Assembly: GCF_018853815.1 (NCBI RefSeq)
Contig: NZ_JAAOMP010000028.1
Span: forward strand, 1-64,000
Direction of reading: 5' to 3'
DNA length: 64,000 nucleotides
Source of the DNA: Acidithiobacillus sulfurivorans
GTDB taxonomy: Bacteria; Pseudomonadota; Gammaproteobacteria; Acidithiobacillales; Acidithiobacillaceae
Each line of letters starts with the position of its first letter. The first letter of the stretch is position 1. Below, in pieces: positions 11,301 through 17,975 of this stretch. Below the pieces are notes generated by a model. The model worked only from the letters and a program-made list of their open reading frames with translations, did not search any database and was not told the DNA's origin. Made by a program: the position numbers and the translations under genes.

Positions 11301-13975
11301 GCGTCATAGGGCAGCAGTGCGACCGTCAGCAGTGCTGAGAATAGCGGGCGACTTGCCGAAGCCCTGGTCAAGGAGAGATGTGCCGCCCAGTCGAGGTCTT
11401 GAGGCTTGCGAAAGAGGTCGATGAGCGGCGAAAGCAGGGCTGGCACGAGGATGATCCCGGTAACCAAGGTAGTCCATAACCAGGAGAAGGCTGGATCCAG
11501 AAGCCAGCCCCCCGCCAGCAGCAGCAACAGTGCGGATGACACCAGGCTGCGGCGAAGATTGTCAAAAATTTTCCATATCGACAAGCCGGATAGCGGATTG
11601 GTCAGACGCTGCGCCCGCATACCGTTGGTGGTTGGAGCACCGGGTACCGACGGCAATAGCCAGCCGATAATCTGCCAGTCACCCCGAATCCATCGGTGTC
11701 GACGGGAGACTTCTGCGGTATAACTGCCAGGCAATTCTTCAATCAGAACGACGTTGGTCGCCAGTGCCGCACGGGCATACCCGCCTTCCAGCAAATCGTG
11801 ACTGAGGATAAGGTTTTCTGGAAAACGGCCATCAACCGCCTGGCGGAAGGCATCTACAGCGTAGATGCCCTTGCCGATAAATGAGCCTTCGCTGAAAATA
11901 TCCTGATAGACATCGGACACCTCGCGCGTATAGGGGTCAATCCCAGAATCCCCAGCCATGAGTTTAGTAAATAGCGATTGACCGGCGCTGGTCAGGTCGA
12001 TCGCTACACGGGGCTGAATGATCGCGTAGCCATCGACGATGCGGCCCTTATCGACGTCATATACGGCTTGGTTGAGTGGATGCGCCATATGACCGATGAG
12101 TGCCCGCGCCGTGTCACGGGGCAATTGGGTGTCGGTATCGAGGGTGATGACATAACGGATGCTGCCGAGGATGGACAAGTCGCCGACCTGCTCTGAGAAT
12201 GCTGCCGCCTCTGCGGCCCCTCTCAGCAGCGCATTAAATTGTTCCAGTTTGCCGCGTTTGCGTTCGTAGCCCATCCACACCTGTTCAAATGGGTTCCAGA
12301 CTCGGGGCCGGTGAAACCAATAAAACAGGCCGGGGCGATCATCAATATAGCGAGCGTTGAGGGTCTGAATAGCGACACGTGCGTAGTCGATCAATAAAGC
12401 ATCTTCCGGTCTGGTCTGCTCTCCCGCATCCCGAAAATCCGTCAGTAACGCAAAGTAAATATTGGAATCGCGGTTTCCAAGGTAGCGGATTTCCTGGGCC
12501 TCCAGCAACGCGTCAATTTCCTGTGGCGAACTCAGCAGTGTCGGGATAACGACCATGCAGCGGTGCGCATCAGGAACACCCTGCGAAAAATCCATCTGTG
12601 GCAAGGCGCCGGGCGCCATAAAAAGAGTGATCAGGCGATGTACCAGAGAAACCGCCAAAGCCGAAATACTCACAACCCCGACCATACCTAGCCACCAGAT
12701 ACGCCAGTCGGTGGGGCTGAGGCTCTCAAGAGGGACACGCAAAATCAAGCTGATCAGCACCGTCAACAGAAGTATGGCGCTGATATACAAGGAAAGGCGG
12801 AGATGATCGCCCATTCGTCTGGCCGCTGACCGCCATTCAAAATGGCAGCCCATCGCCAGATCAAGACGCTGCCGACCCCGATCCAGCAGGTAATAGCCGA
12901 CATGTGCAGATCGATCTTCTCTGCCTGCTTGCTGCGATGCCGCCTGGGCAAGTGCAATCGCTTTCTCCGCTACCGCCAGCTCATCACGCCCACTGCTGCG
13001 TGCAATATCTTCAATAGCGTGGCGATATCGATCGCGTGTTGCGAAATCCTGTCCGTCGTATATGCCCATCGGGTCCTGGCGCAGGCTTTGTTCGACAACA
13101 CTGTACGCTTCGACATGAATTCGCCAGTCCATAGCCGCGAGAAAATTCAGGCTTCCAATGCTGTTTGCCATGGATATCTGGTTGGCGGCGGACTTTCTGG
13201 CGGATACTTCAGACAACTGGGTCGCGGTTATGCCCTGTTCAAGTAATTTATGTTCGACCCACGTTTGCACGAATGCCATAGCGGGACCGTAGGCTTGCAA
13301 TCTGGCGTAAAACTCCTCCACAAACGGCGCCGTCAAGGGCATATCTGCGTGCGCAAATTCGGCAAGTAGCTGAATCAGCAGTTTCGGCTCTTTTTCTGCG
13401 GCGGCGAGCATGCGATCCGCCCAGACCATCGCGGCATTGCGTTCCTCCCGCCGACAAGCAACGTTCAGACTAGCGCGACGCAGGTTTTCCAGTAACGCCA
13501 ATTGCAGCATAATCGGGAAGGCCCATAATTCGCCCAGCGTTAATGCCGTAATGGTCTGATAAGCATGGATATAGGCGCTGACGTTATCTCCGTCGACGCG
13601 GGCATCCTGATGCGCAATCAATTCAGAGGCGAGGTCGTAGACACGGGGGAACCCCGCCAAGCTGCCGGATTGCAGGCGTGGCAGTTGCTTGCCATAACCG
13701 ACAGGCAAATGCCTTCGGGCCAGAATGATTTGCTGCTCAATGAGGTAGAAATTATCAAGCAGCCAGATCTCGCCAGACAGTGTCCGCTGCACAGCCTGCG
13801 CGGTCCCTACGGTGAGCACGTCATAAGCTGCACGTAGAACATCGGCATTGTCGGCCAAGCGTGGTAGCAGGCGATCTGGCCTAGGGTATGGATCAATAGC
13901 ATGTTGACCAGCCAACATTACCGCATGTTGTTTCAGTTGTTCAACGCTGAACAGATCCGAGCGTAACAAGTCCAT
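5399..13975 (-). CDS. ndvB: Cyclic beta-1,2-glucan synthase (GT84-glycoamylase-GH94)
   Basis: The 2858-residue protein matches the size and order of Brucella Cgs and rhizobial NdvB/ChvB. Membrane segments near residues 395-460 precede the GT84 glycosyltransferase core, which carries DTD (613-615) and the RRHRW motif ending at Trp762. Further membrane segments lie at about 800-850 and 930-990. A glycoamylase-like domain with SWSGSMFEYLMP near 1357 follows, then two GH94 phosphorylase-type regions with GDWNDGMN at 2538-2545. The enzyme starts, elongates, trims and cyclises beta-1,2-glucan from UDP-glucose at the inner membrane; the product goes to the periplasm for osmoadaptation. No exporter (NdvA/ChvA) is adjacent. 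It is transcribed alone or with the membrane gene that follows it. Confidence 0.9.
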   Translation of the reverse strand: MDLLRSDLFSVEQLKQHAVMLAGQHAIDPYPRPDRLLPRLADNADVLRAAYDVLTVGTAQAVQRTLSGEIWLLDNFYLIEQQIILARRHLPVGYGKQLPRLQSGSLAGFPRVYDLASELIAHQDARVDGDNVSAYIHAYQTITALTLGELWAFPIMLQLALLENLRRASLNVACRREERNAAMVWADRMLAAAEKEPKLLIQLLAEFAHADMPLTAPFVEEFYARLQAYGPAMAFVQTWVEHKLLEQGITATQLSEVSARKSAANQISMANSIGSLNFLAAMDWRIHVEAYSVVEQSLRQDPMGIYDGQDFATRDRYRHAIEDIARSSGRDELAVAEKAIALAQAASQQAGREDRSAHVGYYLLDRGRQRLDLAMGCHFEWRSAARRMGDHLRLSLYISAILLLTVLISLILRVPLESLSPTDWRIWWLGMVGVVSISALAVSLVHRLITLFMAPGALPQMDFSQGVPDAHRCMVVIPTLLSSPQEIDALLEAQEIRYLGNRDSNIYFALLTDFRDAGEQTRPEDALLIDYARVAIQTLNARYIDDRPGLFYWFHRPRVWNPFEQVWMGYERKRGKLEQFNALLRGAAEAAAFSEQVGDLSILGSIRYVITLDTDTQLPRDTARALIGHMAHPLNQAVYDVDKGRIVDGYAIIQPRVAIDLTSAGQSLFTKLMAGDSGIDPYTREVSDVYQDIFSEGSFIGKGIYAVDAFRQAVDGRFPENLILSHDLLEGGYARAALATNVVLIEELPGSYTAEVSRRHRWIRGDWQIIGWLLPSVPGAPTTNGMRAQRLTNPLSGLSIWKIFDNLRRSLVSSALLLLLAGGWLLDPAFSWLWTTLVTGIILVPALLSPLIDLFRKPQDLDWAAHLSLTRASASRPLFSALLTVALLPYDAVMSLDAILRSGIRMPFTRRGLLLWQLPSYRSRNACHTPGDFFRELWSAPLLAILLGIALVTATSLGISSPSTLLFSMPILGLWLFSPVIAWWISQPLRTGVTDLNDIQRRFLRLSARRTWRFFDDFVGPAEHWLPPDNFQEYPTTAIASRTSPTNMGMSLLASLAAYDFGYITIGKLLQLTENTVTTMEQLERYHGHFYNWYDTRTLQILSPQYISAVDSGNLGGCLLTLQAGLNALKTHPVLPDNAFAGLQDTLYLLATCIHDIPMTDLANKVLALQDVLSAMTLNGCPPSLEDAHHQLAAIQRISGDLVNGLPADVPADSDCAYWAQAFYQQCQALALDLKILVPDARDVNNTLTLTELAHGIATGTADAQAAAAERIRVIDQLVERCRALAAMDFEFLYDPARDLLAIGYDVGERRRDPSCYDLLASEARLASFLLIAQGQAPQKHWFSLGRLLTSHGGELCLISWSGSMFEYLMPQLIMPDFPNTLLYQTCKAAVSRQIEYGRQRSVPWGISESCFNAVDMHQVYQYRAFGVPGLGFKRGLGDDLVIAPYASALALTVMPWEACTNLQNLAAQGFLGAYGFYEAIDYTPSRVPPGESHAIVRTFMAHHQGMSLLAFAHVLLNQPMQRRFLSDPGMQATQLLLQERLPRQEATFHPHAAEVSAAANVSSVEITAIMRVYSNPDTSMPEVHLLSNGRYHIMINHAGSGYSHLDGLAVNRWREDTATDAWGTFIYLRDRHSGHFWSTTHQPTRIKADHYEAIFVQARAEYRRRDQMIESYMEVSVAPEDNVEIRRVTLTNVSPRIRQIELTSYTEIVLAPLNADLAHRAFSNLFVQTEILSKHNAILCTRRRRSPDEQVPWMFHLFAAPGVAVSAASYETDRAQFIGRGRTAEHPRVFDSLQQATLSNSEGPVLDPVVAIRRTLTLGVDESATVQIISGMADTREAAIALLEKYGDRHLVERAFEMAWFQSQEVLRHLSASEADAQVFGRLANSVVYASALRRAAPSVIARNQLGQSGLWRFGISGDLPIVLLRVSQLNRINLVKQMLQAHAYWRLKGLTTDLVIVNEDFTSYRATLQDQIMGLIHAGPEAQVIDKPGGVFLRRAEELSEEDRVLFQTAARIILTDSAGSLIEQVERRVPGDHFPAPLNPQSPPAVETIQPLLPRERIFFNGLGGFTADGREYVISMEPGQNTPAPWANVIASPHIGTVISESGGAYTWVENAHEFRLTTWHNDPLSDSSGEALYIRDEDTGVFWSPSPLPASGQSGYVCRHGFGYTIFEHYESGISSEMTTYVAMDAPVKFVVVKLHNHSKRPRRLSLTAYWELVLGEWRHANMMHIVTESDPHNGALYAHNEYGRECGHRVVFVQTSERERTITGNRSEFIGRNGTLAKAAALYRSRLSDKTGAGFDPCAAIQTPIHLAEGAEREIVFVFGTAASTDEAQQYSDRFANREYARQALAGVQEYWSRTLGTIYVETPDPALNVLANGWLLYQTISSRLWGRSGYYQSGGAYGFRDQLQDSMALIHTTPELAREQLIRCAERQFCQGDVQHWWHPPHGQGVRTHISDDYLWLPYATCRFVMATGDSGILDEPIHFLEGRELNSEEESYYDQPQRSAESASLYDHCVRALKNGLRLGVHGLPLMGCGDWNDGMNLVGHEGRGESVWLAWFLIQNLQQFSGLARSRGDSTMVDLCVQQAAVLQENIEKNAWDGAWYRRAYFDDGTPLGSATNDECQIDSISQSWSILSSAGDPLRARQAMAALDKHLVRRDAQLIQLLNPPFDRSALEPGYIKGYVPGVRENGGQYTHAAIWAAMAFAQMGDKVRAWELFDMLNPVLHGSSAESMACYRVEPYVMCADIYGATPHIGRGGWTWYTGAAGWMYRLTIETLLGLSLEVDHLHIKPCIPADWKSYKVHYRYRDTMYHITVHGMSTSSVQVVRITLDGTELPQDMIPLMDDRREHTADVYLD

Positions 13976-14156
13976 ATCCGACGCATTGTTCAGGGCGTTT
14001 TTTACGCAGGATGAGAACGCTAATTTTTTTGTAGATATGACGTTCTCCTCGGAGGAATTTAGCGATACGTCAAGGCATCATCTATTCCTCTTCGACTTCA
14101 TATGTAATGCAACATGTTCTCGTGACGGAACGCCCCCACCTTATTTTGGCTGGGCG

Positions 14157-14172
14157 CCGCTGATTTCAGCGG
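14157..14172 (-). terminator. Perfect hairpin at the end of the 42-aa gene
   Basis: The dyad CCGCTGAAATCAGCGG overlaps the last codons and the TGA of the small basic gene. It forms a six- to seven-pair GC-rich stem with a tiny loop. No U-run follows on the minus strand, so intrinsic termination is doubtful; it could instead protect the transcript end. Confidence 0.3.
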
Positions 14173-14294
14173 GGAACGATGGTGGTACCCATATTGCTGG
14201 AATGTTTCTTGACCTGTTTGGCCTGTTTTTTCTCTTTGGGTGTCATCGCTGGCTGCTTCCGGGTTTCTTTATTGCTTTTCTGTGCTTTGCTCAT
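14166..14294 (-). CDS. Small lysine-rich protein (42 aa)
   Basis: A 42-residue minus-strand gene begins MSKAQKSNKETRKQPAMTPK. It has an AGGG ribosome binding site before the ATG at 14294. About a third of the residues are Lys or Arg, and the TPKEKKQAKQ stretch is typical of a small family of basic proteobacterial proteins of unknown function that begin MSKAQKSNKE. It is hydrophilic and unlikely to be membrane-bound; nucleic acid binding is possible but not shown. It sits between the glucan synthase start and a periplasmic protein gene, all on the minus strand. Confidence 0.6.
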   Translation of the reverse strand: MSKAQKSNKETRKQPAMTPKEKKQAKQVKKHSSNMGTTIVPR

Positions 14295-14358
14295 GATGGT
14301 TTTCCCTGTGCAACTGCATGGAATATATGGTCAATCTGGAATAACTGGTTGTCGGGCT

Positions 14359-14688
14359 TCAGTGCGTCTCGCCCTGGTACTCTTTACCATTGTTCATAGC
14401 ATCATGCAGCTCTGACTTGAGCCCTACTATATCGGCCGACTTGGCTCTCAGTTGCTGCGTTGTGCGAATGACGCCTGCCAGATCATGTTGGGCCTTCAGC
14501 CTGACAATCCTTTCTTCCAATCGGTGCTGTGCGATCTCTTCATGGTGGAGGTGCTCGCGCATCTGAGCGATGGTCCTGTTATGCGTGAGCGGATAAGGGG
14601 TCGATGCCCTGTCTGTACTTGCCTGGGCTCCGGCAGCGACGCTGCCGATAAGTAGAATGCCAATAATGTTTGTCATCCAGTGATTCAT
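14359..14688 (-). CDS. Small exported protein, unknown function
   Basis: The 109-residue product starts with a clear signal peptide (MNHWMTNIIGILLIGSVAAG, cleavage after AQA). The mature part is helical, charged and His-rich, with a heptad-like stretch HHEEIAQHRLEERIVRLKAQ, suggesting a periplasmic coiled coil. The ATG at 14688 is chosen because AGGAG (plus 14696-14700) lies 7 nt before it; an ATG two codons upstream is too close to that site. It lies 64 nt upstream of the small basic gene on the same strand. No family is recognised. Confidence 0.65.
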   Translation of the reverse strand: MNHWMTNIIGILLIGSVAAGAQASTDRASTPYPLTHNRTIAQMREHLHHEEIAQHRLEERIVRLKAQHDLAGVIRTTQQLRAKSADIVGLKSELHDAMNNGKEYQGETH

Positions 14689-15066
14689 GAACATGCTCCT
14701 GTGTAGCGATGTATGACAAACCACCCGCCATGCATAACGCAGTATAACTTATTCCTGGTCGCAGCGTACGGTAAAAAATTCGTCAATTTCATTGACACGT
14801 TTAATTTCTAATCGGTAATCCGAGCCACTAATGTTGAATTTGCTGATATTCACAAGGTGGATGACAAGGCAATCGGGATCAAAAAGATAAAAAAGGTCAA
14901 AATGCAGCATTCGTTAGCCATCAAGATCAGGTTTTGATCAACCCATATCCCTGCTGTTTGACAGTCTTGACTCATGGGTCCATTGTGAGAAGAGCGGTTT
15001 TCTTTGCGCCTAATTTGGTAATTTTAATTATCCTTACATTGAATTCACGGATCCAAGAGGTGCTAC
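14689..15066. other. Intergenic region between divergent genes
   Basis: About 380 nt separate the exported-protein gene (minus) and the slipin gene (plus). The stretch is AT-rich. Plus-strand TTGACA occurs near 14791 and again near 14959, but neither is followed by a good -10 element at normal spacing, so no promoter is claimed. AAGAGG precedes the slipin ATG by 7 nt. No RNA gene or repeat is seen. Confidence 0.4.
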
Positions 15067-15936
15067 ATGTCTGATATACTGCACGATGTTGCCGCGAACT
15101 TTATTGCGCCCATAGTTGTACTCGTAATTCTAGTTATTTTCATTAAGGCATCGGTAAAAATTCTACGCCAATATGAACGAGCCGTGATTTTCACTTTTGG
15201 TAGGTTTCAGTACGTAAAAGGACCTGGGTTAGTCTTTATAATTCCTTTTGTTCAGGAGATCGTGCGGGTAGACTTACGAATACATGTCGTCGAAATTCCA
15301 GCTCAGGATCTTATTTCTCGTGACAATGTCTCGATGAAGGTTGATGCCATCCTCTATTTCAATGTGATAGATCCTGAACATGCGATTATTAAGGTGGAAT
15401 CATTTGTACCTGCGACCATGATGCTTGCCCAAACTACGCTGCGTGCAGTATTGGGGCAGCATACCCTTGACGAGATGTTGTCGGACCGAAAGAAACTCAG
15501 CGATGATCTTCAAGAAATTCTGGATACACAGACCAACACTTGGGGAATTAAAGTCAGCAATGTCGAAATTAGAACGATTGAGTTGACCGATGATATGATC
15601 CGTGCGATTGCCAAGCAGGCAGAAGCCGAACGTGATCGCAGAGCCAAGATTATTCACGCGGAAGCCGAGTTTCAAGCATCCCAGACTTTAGTGAACGCGG
15701 CGCAAATTTTGTCAAGCATTCCAGCGGCGATGCAGCTTCGCTATTTGCAGACGCTGACTGAGATTGGCGCAGAAAAAAATTCAACCGTCATTTTCCCGAT
15801 GCCAATTGATCTCGTAAAGCCCTTTCTTGAACTAATGGAGAAGAATACAGCTACTCCACCCGTGATTGCCCCGAAAGCTGCACCGCCCATAGCAGAATCC
15901 GAAGCTACACCAGTTCAGGTTCCTTCTATGGAATAA
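15067..15936 (+). CDS. Slipin (SPFH/band 7/stomatin family membrane protein)
   Basis: The 289-residue protein has one N-terminal membrane segment (about 14-34), then the SPFH domain with YERAVIFTFGRF and LISRDNVSMKVDAILYF, and a helical coiled-coil stretch rich in AEAERDRRAKIIHAEAE. This is the prokaryotic stomatin (slipin) layout. Such proteins form oligomeric scaffolds in the membrane and usually pair with an NfeD-type protein or serine protease encoded just upstream. No NfeD gene is adjacent here. The C-terminal 25 residues are rich in Pro and Ala. The family call is firm; the role is unknown. Confidence 0.88.
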   Translation: MSDILHDVAANFIAPIVVLVILVIFIKASVKILRQYERAVIFTFGRFQYVKGPGLVFIIPFVQEIVRVDLRIHVVEIPAQDLISRDNVSMKVDAILYFNVIDPEHAIIKVESFVPATMMLAQTTLRAVLGQHTLDEMLSDRKKLSDDLQEILDTQTNTWGIKVSNVEIRTIELTDDMIRAIAKQAEAERDRRAKIIHAEAEFQASQTLVNAAQILSSIPAAMQLRYLQTLTEIGAEKNSTVIFPMPIDLVKPFLELMEKNTATPPVIAPKAAPPIAESEATPVQVPSME

Positions 15937-16103
15937 TCCGACTTGCTCGGTGTCAGATATCGCCTTTGAAATAGGCAAAACATAGACCTAGGGATCGAAA
16001 GTGGGTTGAGAAGGATAATTCAGCAAAGTGCCAGGTTGCTGTACGCTGGAAAATAGTGCTGCCCTTGACTCTGACTGTGGCGGAGTTGGCTTAAGTAGGG
16101 AGT

Positions 16104-16430
16104 ATGGTGCTTTGGAAATGGCCGAACAAACCGAAGTGTAGCGAAATTGATGTCAACCTTGATATGGTGCAATGGTTTCCCTATCATGAAGCCATGACCA
16201 ACTACTCCGTAGGGGATGACTGGCGCATACGCATCAATGGTCGGGAGCAGCATCCGCTTCCGCACGTCCATGTGCAGTTTCGTGACGGATCTCGTGTGTC
16301 GCTGGCCATTGAGACAGGCGCGCTTCTAGTCGGCCATGTCTCGCCCCGGAAGCGATTGGAACCGGTTCGGACCTGGATTGAGGCGCATCGGGATGCCCTA
16401 TTGACGGAATATCGGAGGTTGAATCCATGA
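16104..16430 (+). CDS. DUF4160 domain protein
   Basis: The 108-residue protein contains the DUF4160 signature: WRIRINGREQHPLPHVHVQF, then a short strand-rich core and the ending VRTWIEAHRDALLTEYRRL. The His pair in PHVHV is characteristic of the family. The first 20-30 residues are not conserved, so the true start could be a later ATG. Its stop overlaps the ATG of the next gene by four bases (ATGA), so the two are translationally coupled. DUF4160/DUF2442 pairs are common in bacteria and are often suspected toxin-antitoxin-like modules, without a proven activity. Confidence 0.8.
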   Translation: MVLWKWPNKPKCSEIDVNLDMVQWFPYHEAMTNYSVGDDWRIRINGREQHPLPHVHVQFRDGSRVSLAIETGALLVGHVSPRKRLEPVRTWIEAHRDALLTEYRRLNP

Positions 16431-16876
16431 ATCACGCACCCAAAATTGAAACGGCGACGATTACTGGCCTGTTCCAGATAGAAATCCATTGGTCCACTGG
16501 CGAAGTGTTCACCACGGATATCAAGGATCTTGTTGGCCCGCCACAGGCGGAGGATCCCTTTTGCGCGCTTCATGATCCAGCCTTCTTCGCTCAGGGGCAT
16601 GCAGATGACTGGGGCGATGGCCTGAGTTGGCCCGGCGGACTAGACCTGGGCGCAGACCGTCTTTATGCCGTGGGTAGGAAGCAGGCAGGATTACCGACGC
16701 GTGAGGATTTCATCGAGTGGATGGAGCGGAACAATCTCAGCCTAAGCCGTGCGGCGGAAGCCATCGGTATGACTCGGCGCATGATAGCCTACTACAAAAA
16801 TGGCTCCCGCCCGATACCAAAGACCGTTTGGCTGGCCTGTATCGGTTATGAGGTGCTTGAACGCCACGCAGCTTGA
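16427..16876 (+). CDS. DUF2442 protein with C-terminal helix-turn-helix
   Basis: The 149-residue protein has an N-terminal DUF2442 region (about 10-85), where a short beta fold carries IEIHWSTGEVFTTDIKDL. An Xre-like helix-turn-helix follows at about 95-140 (SLSRAAEAIGMTRRMIAYYKNG). The HTH suggests DNA binding and autoregulation of the coupled DUF4160 gene, as an antitoxin would do; this is inference. Start and coupling are fixed by the ATGA overlap with the upstream stop. An IS3-family remnant begins 210 nt downstream. Confidence 0.8.
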   Translation: MNHAPKIETATITGLFQIEIHWSTGEVFTTDIKDLVGPPQAEDPFCALHDPAFFAQGHADDWGDGLSWPGGLDLGADRLYAVGRKQAGLPTREDFIEWMERNNLSLSRAAEAIGMTRRMIAYYKNGSRPIPKTVWLACIGYEVLERHAA

Positions 16877-17086
16877 ATAAGTTGAATAATGGGCGATTTT
16901 GCAGCGAGAGCGGTCCTTCACAGGCGGCATGGGAAGAGCTACTATAGGCCACCTTCGGTCATTCTAGGATGCGGGGCCTGAGTGCCTCTATGAAGAGGCT
17001 TGGGATCTGTGAGTAGTTCCGCGTATTGCCCGTCATGTGAATCAGTTTTGCGCATCAAATTGACGCCGCCCAGTTTTATCTAGGAG

Positions 17087-17112
17087 TGAGCTGCCCTGGG
17101 TTCGGTGGAGGG
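17087..17112 (+). repeat. Left terminal inverted repeat of the IS3 remnant
   Basis: TGAGCTGCCCTGGGTTCGGT and the next six bases align, with few mismatches, to the reverse complement of the repeat at 17813-17837, which begins TGAACCGCCCCGGGTTCTAT. The TGAxC...GGGTTC pattern is usual for IS3-group ends. Confidence 0.8.
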
Positions 17113-17126
17113 TATTTACTAGCCCA

Positions 17127-17781
17127 TCAAGCGGTCCTATTGGGCTGTTCCAATAACTGCGCATAATAGTTTGCCTCAGCTTCTGCGGGAGGGATATACC
17201 CCAATGGACCGAAAAGGCGTTGGTGGTTATACCAATAAACCCATTCCAACGTGGCCATTTCTACCGCTGACCGGTTTTTCCAAGGCCCAAGATGGTGAAT
17301 AACTTCCGCTGTTCTAAAGCATCCAGTACAAACTCCGTGCGCATGGAGGTGCTGGTCTGCCAGCCCACGATGCGCCGGGCGTAAACATCAATGATAAAAG
17401 TCACATAAATCCACCCTTCCCATGTTGATACATAGGTAAAATCAGCCACCCAGAGCTGATCCGGCCGCTCTGCCTGAAAATTGCGCTGCACCAAATCCTG
17501 AGGACGAGGCGCTTGATGATCCGGTTCGTAGTGCGCTGCGACTTGCCACGCCTTACGCCTTGCCACCCTTGTCGGCGCATTAAATGTTCAACAGCGATCT
17601 CAACGCGTCGAACCCATACCCCCCCCAGGGTCTTGGCTGAACATCCAATCTTGGGTGCAATAGAGGCCAGTGCCGCTGCCAATGAGGGGTATTCTCCCCG
17701 GTGATCATGAACCAACCGCACGGCCCGTTCACGCACTTCTATAGAAAATTTGTTCATCTTGTTGTGAGTCTTCGTTGTCAT
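17127..17781 (-). pseudogene. IS3-family transposase remnants (OrfA/OrfB)
   Basis: From ATG 17781 the frame gives the OrfA N-terminus ([20 protein letters not shown] then [12 protein letters not shown]). It then joins part of OrfB ([17 protein letters not shown]). A second frame carries the catalytic-core start [18 protein letters not shown], with the first DDE Asp, and FIIDVYARRIVGW. The second Asp and the Glu are lost in a deletion after VLDALEQ. The OrfB end appears in a third frame as MATLEWVYWYNHQRL and IPPAEAEANYYAQLL, stopping at 17127. The gene is not functional. Confidence 0.88.
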
Positions 17782-17812
17782 CGTATTGGCTCCATTCTGT
17801 CACGTTGTAGAG

Positions 17813-17837
17813 CCTCCATAGAACCCGGGGCGGTTCA
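17813..17837 (-). repeat. Right terminal inverted repeat of the IS3 remnant
   Basis: Read on the minus strand it starts TGAACCGCCCCGGGTTCTAT, matching the left repeat at 17087. It lies about 30 nt upstream of the OrfA start, the expected position for an IS3-family left end. Confidence 0.8.
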
Positions 17838-17975
17838 TCAATATTCCCAGTTCAAGGCGGTTACTTTCCTTCGCCTCCTGGCGCTCGGCCTCACACACTG
17901 TCGGCGCGGTTTTATGACGCTCCAAAATGCAGTTTCAGGCATAATAGAAAAGCTATTTCAGACGAGGGCAGCATT

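Larger units (their letters stand above)
17087..17837 (-). mobile_element. Deleted IS3-family insertion sequence
   Basis: The 751-bp remnant is bounded by matching terminal inverted repeats and holds pieces of both IS3-group transposase frames on the minus strand. A full element would be about 1.2 kb. At least two internal deletions and frame changes have removed the end of OrfA, the start of OrfB and the DDE region after the first Asp, so it cannot move by itself. Flanking bases (GAG on the left, TCA on the right) show no target duplication, consistent with age or rearrangement. Confidence 0.88.

Noticed and set aside
13986-14415. Two hydrophobic plus-strand frames upstream of the glucan synthase
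   Set aside because: They are the complement of the Lys-rich 42-aa gene and the exported-protein gene, and their hydrophobicity is a by-product of AAA/AAG codons opposite.
14780-14820. TTGACA promoter upstream of the slipin gene
   Set aside because: The -35 is perfect, but the best -10 at 17-18 nt (GTAATC or TAATCC) is poor and it would leave a leader of more than 230 nt.
16980-17020. Hairpin GCCTCT...AGAGGC as terminator
   Set aside because: The stem is short, no T-run follows on either strand and no gene ends close by.
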